Source of the DNA: CAZHTS01 sp964535315
GTDB taxonomy: Bacteria > Chloroflexota > Anaerolineae > Anaerolineales > Anaerolineaceae
Reading direction: 5' to 3'
Length of the DNA stretch: 64,000 bases
NCBI GenBank assembly: GCA_964535315.1
Contig: CAZHTS010000007.1
Span: 30,813 to 94,812, forward strand
How positions within the stretch are numbered: the stretch's first letter is position 1; every line of letters begins with the position of its first letter. Below are positions 59,481 through 64,000 of the stretch, one piece after another. The translations under genes and the position numbers were made by a program. The notes below the pieces were generated by a model that was given only the letters and a program-made list of their open reading frames with translations, made no database searches and was not told the origin of the DNA.

Positions 59481-59714
59481 ATGAGAATGAACAGCCGTTT
59501 GGGCACCTTTTTCGTCCTGATAGGCGTGATGTTGTTGATGCTGTTCGTCTTTTCGGATCTGGCCAAACAACCCGATTTCAGCCTGCTGTTTTTCGGCGGC
59601 ATACTGGTGGTGGGGGGCATGCTGCTCAACTGGCGTGCCCCGGCCCCGCCCCGGCCGCCCAGCGGGCGTTTTCGTATCTTGCGTGAGCGCTCGATAAAGA
59701 AGAAGAAGAAATGA
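59481..59714 (+). CDS. Small two-helix membrane protein
   Basis: The 77-residue protein has helices at about 8-25 and 36-52, a Pro-rich loop and a C-terminus of basic residues ('RERSIKKKKK') in the cytoplasm. It overlaps the CoA-transferase start by 4 bp (ATGA), so translation is probably coupled. No family is recognised. Confidence 0.6.
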   Translation: MRMNSRLGTFFVLIGVMLLMLFVFSDLAKQPDFSLLFFGGILVVGGMLLNWRAPAPPRPPSGRFRILRERSIKKKKK

Positions 59715-60616
59715 TGACTAAAATTTGCACCTTAGCCGAGGCGATTGCACGTTATGTTCACGATGGCGATTGCGTTTATGCCGCCGGTTTTACTCATCTG
59801 ATCCCCTTTGCCGCCGGTCACGAGATCATCCGCCAGCGGCGCAAGGATCTTACCCTGGCGCGCGCCACCCCCGATCTGATTTATGACCAGATGGTCGCGG
59901 CCGGTTGCGCCCGTAAGGTCATTTTTTCCTATATGGGCAACCCCGGCGTGGGCTCGTTGCGCATCCTGCGCGAGGAATTGGAAGCGGGGCGCCTGGAGTG
60001 GGAGGAATACTCGCATTTCAGTATGATTTCGCGTTTGCAGGCGGCTGCCAGCGGGCTGCCGTTTATGCCGATGAATCAGACCGCCGCCACCGACCTGGAG
60101 CGCGCCAATCCCAATTATCGTCGCGTCGTCGACCCTTATTCGGGACGCGAGGTGGTGGTCGTGCCGCCGTTGCTGCCCGATGTGGCCATCGTCCATGTCC
60201 AGCGCGCCGATGCTCTGGGCAACGCCCATGTATGGGGCATCATCGGCGAGCAGAAAGAGGCTGCCTTTGCCGCCCGCCACGTTATTCTCACCGCCGAAGA
60301 GATCGTGGATGAGGATGTCATCCGCTCCGACCCCAACCGTACGCTTATTCCTGAACTGGTGGTGGATGCGGTCTGTCATGTGCCGTATTGCGCTCACCCT
60401 TCTTACACACAGGGATATTACGACCGCGACAACCAGTTCTATCTGGCCTGGGATAAGATCAGCGAGTCGCGTCAGGCGGTGCAGGAGTATCTGGACGAGT
60501 GGGTCTACGCCTTGCCCGATCGTGAAGCCTACTGGCAGAAGCTGGGCGCCGAATTGCACGAACGGCTCAAAGTGGCCCCTCGCCCCAGCATTGCCGTGGA
60601 TTACGGCCAGTATTGA
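59711..60616 (+). CDS. Class I CoA-transferase subunit A (GctA/IpdA-like)
   Basis: The 301-residue protein matches the alpha subunit of the class I CoA-transferase family: 'GDCVYAAGFTHLIPFAAGHEIIRQRRKDLTLARATPDLIYDQMVAAGCARKVIFSYMGNPGVGSLRILREELE', 'ERANPNYRRVVDPYSGREVVVVPPLLPDVAIVHVQRADALGNAHVWG' and 'IVDEDVIRSDPNRTLIPELVVDAV'. With the next gene it forms an alpha-beta pair. Relatives transfer CoA between acids (glutaconate) or, in IpdAB, act as hydrolase on a steroid-degradation intermediate. The substrate is not visible. Confidence 0.82.
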   Translation: MMTKICTLAEAIARYVHDGDCVYAAGFTHLIPFAAGHEIIRQRRKDLTLARATPDLIYDQMVAAGCARKVIFSYMGNPGVGSLRILREELEAGRLEWEEYSHFSMISRLQAAASGLPFMPMNQTAATDLERANPNYRRVVDPYSGREVVVVPPLLPDVAIVHVQRADALGNAHVWGIIGEQKEAAFAARHVILTAEEIVDEDVIRSDPNRTLIPELVVDAVCHVPYCAHPSYTQGYYDRDNQFYLAWDKISESRQAVQEYLDEWVYALPDREAYWQKLGAELHERLKVAPRPSIAVDYGQY

Positions 60617-60648
60617 TTCTTTATCGTGTGAACTCGAGAGAAACGTTA

Positions 60649-61410
60649 ATGAATACTTATACCGCTTCTGAATTGATGACTATTAACGCCGCCCGTCTGT
60701 TGCGCGATGGCGACGTCGTCTTTGTTGGGGTGGGGCTGCCCAACCTGGCGTGTAATCTGGCCCGCCGCACCCACGCCCCCAACCTGCGGATGATTTACGA
60801 GGCCGGGGTCATTGGGGCGCGTCCGGCGCGCCTGCCGCTTTCTATCGGCGACCCCACCCTGGTCAGCGGGGCGGCTTCGGTGTGCAGTATGTACGATATC
60901 TTCACCCTCTATTTGCAACGCGGTAACGTTGACGTTGGCTTTTTGGGCGGGGCGCAGATCGACCGTTTTGGTAATATCAACGCCACGGTCATTGGCGCGT
61001 ACGATCAGCCCAAGGTGCGTCTGCCCGGTTCGGGTGGTTCGATGGAAATTGCCGCCTGGGCCAACCGCTGTTACATCATCACGCCACATCAGAAACGTCG
61101 CTTCCCCGAGAAAGTGGATTTTGCCACTTCGGCCGGTTTTCTCGACGGGCGTCCGCGCCGCGAGGCCACCGGTGTGCGCGGCGGTGGGCCGCAGGCGGTG
61201 GTGACCAACCTGGGCATTCTTGCCCCCGACGAAAACGGCGAGATGATCCTGATCGCTTTGCATCCTGGCGCCAGCCTGGAACAGGCGCAGGCCAACACCG
61301 GCTGGGCGCTCAGGGCCGCTGCTGAACTGCCCGTGACCGAACCGCCCGGTGAGGAAGAACTACGCATCCTGCGTCAGGAACTCGATCCGACCGGGATCTA
61401 TATCCAATAA
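60649..61410 (+). CDS. Class I CoA-transferase subunit B (GctB/IpdB-like)
   Basis: The 253-residue protein opens 'ASELMTINAARLLRDGDVVFVGVGLPNLACNLARR' and has 'MIYEAGVIGARPARLPLSIGDPTL', where the Glu sits at the place of the catalytic Glu in GctB. 'DVGFLGGAQIDRFGNINATVIG', 'LPGSGGSMEIAAWANRCYIITPHQKRRFPEKVDFATSAGFLDG' and 'VVTNLGILAPDENGEMILIALHPGASLEQAQANTGW' follow. ATG 60649 has only a weak GAGAG site. It is 32 bp after subunit A. Confidence 0.82.
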   Translation: MNTYTASELMTINAARLLRDGDVVFVGVGLPNLACNLARRTHAPNLRMIYEAGVIGARPARLPLSIGDPTLVSGAASVCSMYDIFTLYLQRGNVDVGFLGGAQIDRFGNINATVIGAYDQPKVRLPGSGGSMEIAAWANRCYIITPHQKRRFPEKVDFATSAGFLDGRPRREATGVRGGGPQAVVTNLGILAPDENGEMILIALHPGASLEQAQANTGWALRAAAELPVTEPPGEEELRILRQELDPTGIYIQ

Positions 61411-61425
61411 AATGGAAAAAGAACG

Positions 61426-62451
61426 ATGAACGCCGTCCCGCCCGTTGAAGTGTTGATCACGACCCCTTTCCCCGATGCGTTGATTGCTGAATTGCGCGAC
61501 GTCTCGCCCCGTCTGCGCATCACCCTTCAGCCGGCCCGCCGTCCCGAGGACATTTCGACCGAGGTCTGGAACCGCACCGAGGTGTTGTTCACCGATCGTA
61601 TTCTGCCCGATCCGGCGTTGGTGCCCAATTTGCGTTGGGTGCAGTTCTTCTACGCTGGTATTGATTTTGCCGTGGAAAGTCCGCTGTTCCAAAAGCCGGA
61701 CGTGGTGGTCTCAACGCTCAGTGGGGCGGCGGCGGCGCACATGGCTGAGTTTGCCGTGACGATGATGCTGGCCTGCGGGCATTATCTGCCCGCACTGCTG
61801 GCGAACCAGGCCAAAGCCGAATGGCCGCGCGAACGCTGGGAACGTTTTGCGCCGCGCGAGTTGCGCGGTAGCACTGTGGGGTTGATTGGTTACGGCAGCA
61901 TCGGACGCGAGATCGCCCGCCTGCTCCAGCCCTGGAATTGCAAGATTCTGGCGGTAAAACGCGACGTCATGCAGCCGGTCGACACGGATTACACCCCGCC
62001 CGGACTGGGCGATCCATTGGGGACATTGTTCACCCGGCTCTACCCGCCGCAGGCTATCCGCTCGGTACTCAAGGAGTGCGATTTTGTGGTGGTGTGTGTC
62101 CCGTTGTCGGACGCTACCCGCAGCCTGATCGGTGCCGCCGAACTGGCGGTGATGAAACCCGGCGCCTACCTGATTGATATCGGCCGTGGTCACGTAGTCG
62201 AGCCGGCTGCGCTGTTGGAAATGCTGCAAGAGCGGCGCATTGCCGGGGCCGCTCTGGACGTTTTTCCGGAGGAACCACTGCCGCCCAGCAGTCCGTTCTG
62301 GCGTCTATCTAACGCCATTATTACCCCGCACATCGGCGGGATCAGTATGCATTACAACGAACGTTGTATTGCTATGTTCGCCGAGAATCTGCGCCGTTAT
62401 CTGGCGGGCAGCCCGGTGTACAATCGTTTTGATCCACAACGAGGGTATTGA
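61426..62451 (+). CDS. D-isomer-specific 2-hydroxyacid dehydrogenase
   Basis: The 341-residue protein has 'LRWVQFFYAGIDF', 'GAAAAHMAEFAVTMMLA', the NAD-binding 'GSTVGLIGYGSIGREIARLLQPW', 'VVCVPLSDATRSLIGAAELAVMKPGAYLIDIGRGHVVEPAALLEML' and 'AALDVFPEEPLPPSSPFWRLSNAIITPHIGG'. The Arg, Glu and His of the active site are present in these segments. It reduces a 2-oxoacid to the D-2-hydroxyacid or the reverse. It lies 15 bp after subunit B. Confidence 0.9.
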   Translation: MNAVPPVEVLITTPFPDALIAELRDVSPRLRITLQPARRPEDISTEVWNRTEVLFTDRILPDPALVPNLRWVQFFYAGIDFAVESPLFQKPDVVVSTLSGAAAAHMAEFAVTMMLACGHYLPALLANQAKAEWPRERWERFAPRELRGSTVGLIGYGSIGREIARLLQPWNCKILAVKRDVMQPVDTDYTPPGLGDPLGTLFTRLYPPQAIRSVLKECDFVVVCVPLSDATRSLIGAAELAVMKPGAYLIDIGRGHVVEPAALLEMLQERRIAGAALDVFPEEPLPPSSPFWRLSNAIITPHIGGISMHYNERCIAMFAENLRRYLAGSPVYNRFDPQRGY

Positions 62452-62458
62452 TGTTCTG

Positions 62459-63217
62459 ATGGCAGTTCGTTTTGATGTCGTCATTTTCGATCTGGGCAGT
62501 ACGTTGATGTATTTCGATGGGCCCTGGGCGGAGACCATTGCGCAAGGTTATCGCCAGTTGTTGCATGCTTTGCATGCCCAAGGCTTTCGACTGGATCAAG
62601 AAGTCTTTCAGGCTGAGTTCTCGGCCCGCCTGAGCGCTTATTATCAGGAGCGTGACGCGGAATTTGTCGAGCACACTACCGAGTATGTTCTGCGCGCCCT
62701 GCTGGCCGAGCACGGCTATCCTAACGTGTCACGTCCGGTCGTGCGCCAGGCGTTGGACGCCATGTATGCTGTCTCACAGGCCTGCTGGCGAGTGGAAGAT
62801 GACGCCGCCCCTACGCTGGATTGGCTGCATCGGCAGGGGTATCGCCTGGCGGTACTTTCCAACGCCGCCGATGATAATGATGTTCAGACGTTGGTTGACC
62901 AGTCTGGTCTACGCCCTTATTTTGAGATGGTGTTGACTTCGGCTGCAGCAGGTATTCGCAAACCGGCTCCACGCCTGTTTGAACTGGCGCTCGCCATTCT
63001 GGACGTACCCGCCGGCAAGGCGGTGATGGTGGGGGATACGTTGGGGGCCGACATTCTTGGGGCGCGTCGCGCCGGGATATCCAGTGTGTGGATCACCCGC
63101 CGCGCGGCTCCCAACGAGAGCCGTCTGCCCGCTGCCGGCGTCAGCCCCGATGCCACGATTGTTGCCCTGGCTGAATTGCCGGGTGTGCTGCAGAACTGGG
63201 GTGTTTCACAGGGATGA
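62459..63217 (+). CDS. HAD-superfamily hydrolase, subfamily IA
   Basis: The 252-residue protein has HAD motif 1 'VVIFDLGSTLMYFDGPW', where the second Asp of D-x-D is replaced by Gly (D-L-G-S-T), motif 2 'LAVLSNAADD', motif 3 Lys in 'AGIRKPAPRLFELALAIL', and motif 4 'VMVGDTLGADILGARRAGISSVWI'. The lost second Asp is tolerated in some subfamilies, for example dehalogenase-like ones. Substrate unknown. It closes the cluster, 7 bp after the dehydrogenase. Confidence 0.85.
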   Translation: MAVRFDVVIFDLGSTLMYFDGPWAETIAQGYRQLLHALHAQGFRLDQEVFQAEFSARLSAYYQERDAEFVEHTTEYVLRALLAEHGYPNVSRPVVRQALDAMYAVSQACWRVEDDAAPTLDWLHRQGYRLAVLSNAADDNDVQTLVDQSGLRPYFEMVLTSAAAGIRKPAPRLFELALAILDVPAGKAVMVGDTLGADILGARRAGISSVWITRRAAPNESRLPAAGVSPDATIVALAELPGVLQNWGVSQG

Positions 63218-63232
63218 GCAGGATATCCTGTT
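63208..63232. repeat. CAGGAT repeat with a perfect CAGGATATCCTG palindrome
   Basis: CAGGGATGAG is followed by the 12-bp palindrome CAGGATATCCTG (63219-63230), directly after the HAD gene stop. It is the start of the repeat-rich end of the window. Confidence 0.65.
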
Positions 63233-63242
63233 CTGATTATCG

Positions 63243-63611
63243 TCATTTGTGCAGGCGGACGTATTCCAGCCGGTTGGCGCCGAAGTTGACCAGCATGCCG
63301 ACCTCGATGCCGGTGGCTTTGAGGTAGTTGATGACCTGTGCTTTATGAACGTTGGTGAGCGCTGTTACGGCTTTCAGTTCGAGGATCACTGTTCCTTCTA
63401 CCAGGATGTCGGCGTAAAATTCTCCGACGACTTGCTCGTGATAGTAGACCGAGAGAGGGTATCCTTTTATGGCTTTCAATCCCTTTTCGGTCAGTGCGAT
63501 CATCATGGCGTTATGATATACCGTCTCGAGAAATCCGGCTCCCAGCTCATTTCTGACGGCAAAGCATGCGGCCAAAATGTGTTCGGTGATGCTCTCGTGT
63601 TGTAATGGCAT
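63243..63611 (-). CDS. GxxExxY protein (PD-(D/E)xK-like fold)
   Basis: The 122-residue protein carries the namesake motif G-A-G-F-L-E-T-V-Y (G-x-x-E-x-x-Y) and a putative nuclease core 'GEFYADILVEGTVILELKAV' (D...E-x-K). The C-terminal 'QVINYLKATGIEVGMLVNFGANRLEYVRL' is the family hallmark. Function is unproven. ATG 63611 follows an AAGGGG site. It is flanked on both sides by CAGGAT repeats. Confidence 0.85.
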   Translation of the reverse strand: MPLQHESITEHILAACFAVRNELGAGFLETVYHNAMMIALTEKGLKAIKGYPLSVYYHEQVVGEFYADILVEGTVILELKAVTALTNVHKAQVINYLKATGIEVGMLVNFGANRLEYVRLHK

Positions 63612-63665
63612 GAAGTTCCCCTTGAGAAAAATGTGATACGGATGATCAGGGTAAACAAAAAACAC

Positions 63666-64000
63666 CGCCCCTGGTTCTGTGTTTAATATTTTACCTTTCT
63701 TTTGTTTTTAGTTCTGCGGAACAGGATGGACAGAATGTCGATTTTATCGTTGCCCCTGTCACTCCTGCCCCCAAGCCTGCTAATTGTTTTGCCCACCATT
63801 TTTTTGAACAGGATGAGCAGGATATACAGGATTTTGTTTTGGCTTTAATCCTGTGCATCCTGCCTGTCCTGTTAAAGTATTTGCTGCTATGGCAGGATAT
63901 GTAGGATTTTTGTTGTATCGTTGACCCTGCCAATCCTGCCCCCAAGCCTGTTAATTGTTTTGCCCGCCATTTTTTGAACAGGATGAGCAGGATATACAGG
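63666..64000. repeat. Repeat-rich intergenic region with two 85-86 bp direct repeats
   Basis: An 86-bp unit at 63745-63830 recurs as an 85-bp copy at 63916-64000 (window end), offset by 171 bp. Both begin TATCGTTG and end with three CAGGAT/CAGG units of about 9-bp period. Between them lie inverted CAGGAT units (ATCCTG...TCCTG). A short open frame on the minus strand here follows the repeats and is not a gene. Confidence 0.8.

Noticed and set aside
63691..63945. 84-codon minus-strand frame at the window end
   Set aside because: It is made of translated CAGGAT repeats and direct-repeat sequence and has no conserved protein signal.
63666..64000. CRISPR array at the window end
   Set aside because: The repeats are 9-bp units and two longer direct copies with no uniform 25-40 bp repeat and unique spacers, and there are no cas genes.

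Overview
The window reads as chromosomal DNA of an uncultured Chloroflexota bacterium, most likely class Anaerolineae. This is inferred from gene content: a run of DUF5668/LiaF-like and PspC genes, many lipoproteins whose Cys is followed by a long Pro/Thr linker, a CIRCE-controlled hrcA-grpE-dnaK-dnaJ operon, a tungsten-type aldehyde:ferredoxin oxidoreductase and class I CoA-transferase subunits. There is no rRNA, tRNA, CRISPR array or insertion sequence that I can support. Most of the window is GC-rich; the clearest exception is the two-gene ATPase-TOPRIM block at 42.8-44.6 kb.

Layout. 0-10 kb: a partial CarH-type B12 regulator, a GNAT acetyltransferase, a class V aminotransferase, a large hybrid histidine kinase, a CASTOR/POLLUX-type channel and an RlmI-like methyltransferase. 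10-18.4 kb: a secreted metallopeptidase and a PsbP/SBP fusion lipoprotein, then five consecutive LiaF/PspC-type membrane genes and a SIMPL lipoprotein. 18.7-21.8 kb: an frr-uppS-cdsA-glpX operon. 22-27 kb: a PAP2 phosphatase cluster, an MBL hydrolase, an Old Yellow Enzyme and a peptidoglycan-binding lipoprotein. 27.3-31.8 kb: a 1511-residue NACHT/STAND protein with an N-terminal glycine-rich repeat and a long helical C-terminus. 31.9-34.4 kb: a ferredoxin-AOR-MoaD operon. 34.4-38.9 kb: a TetR-MFS-rifampicin phosphotransferase-like operon with two copies of one operator. 39.6-42.8 kb: a secreted M23-CARDB-PD40 protein. 42.86-44.55 kb: an AAA15 ATPase plus TOPRIM/DUF3226 pair, probably defence. 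44.7-51.1 kb: the heat-shock operon with prmA and a YwaF-type membrane protein. 51-57.7 kb: a YCF48-like lipoprotein, a lectin-like protein, an ECF sigma factor with a FecR-type partner, a PilZ protein and a DUF429 protein. 57.8-63.2 kb: an aldehyde dehydrogenase, CoA-transferase A/B, 2-hydroxyacid dehydrogenase and HAD cluster. 63.2-64 kb: a GxxExxY gene embedded in 9-bp-period repeats.

The strongest candidates for an undescribed system are the compact ATPase-TOPRIM pair (42856-44551) and the large NACHT protein cotranscribed with a cell-wall-binding lipoprotein (26103-31800). Domain calls come from reading motifs by eye; no database search was run.
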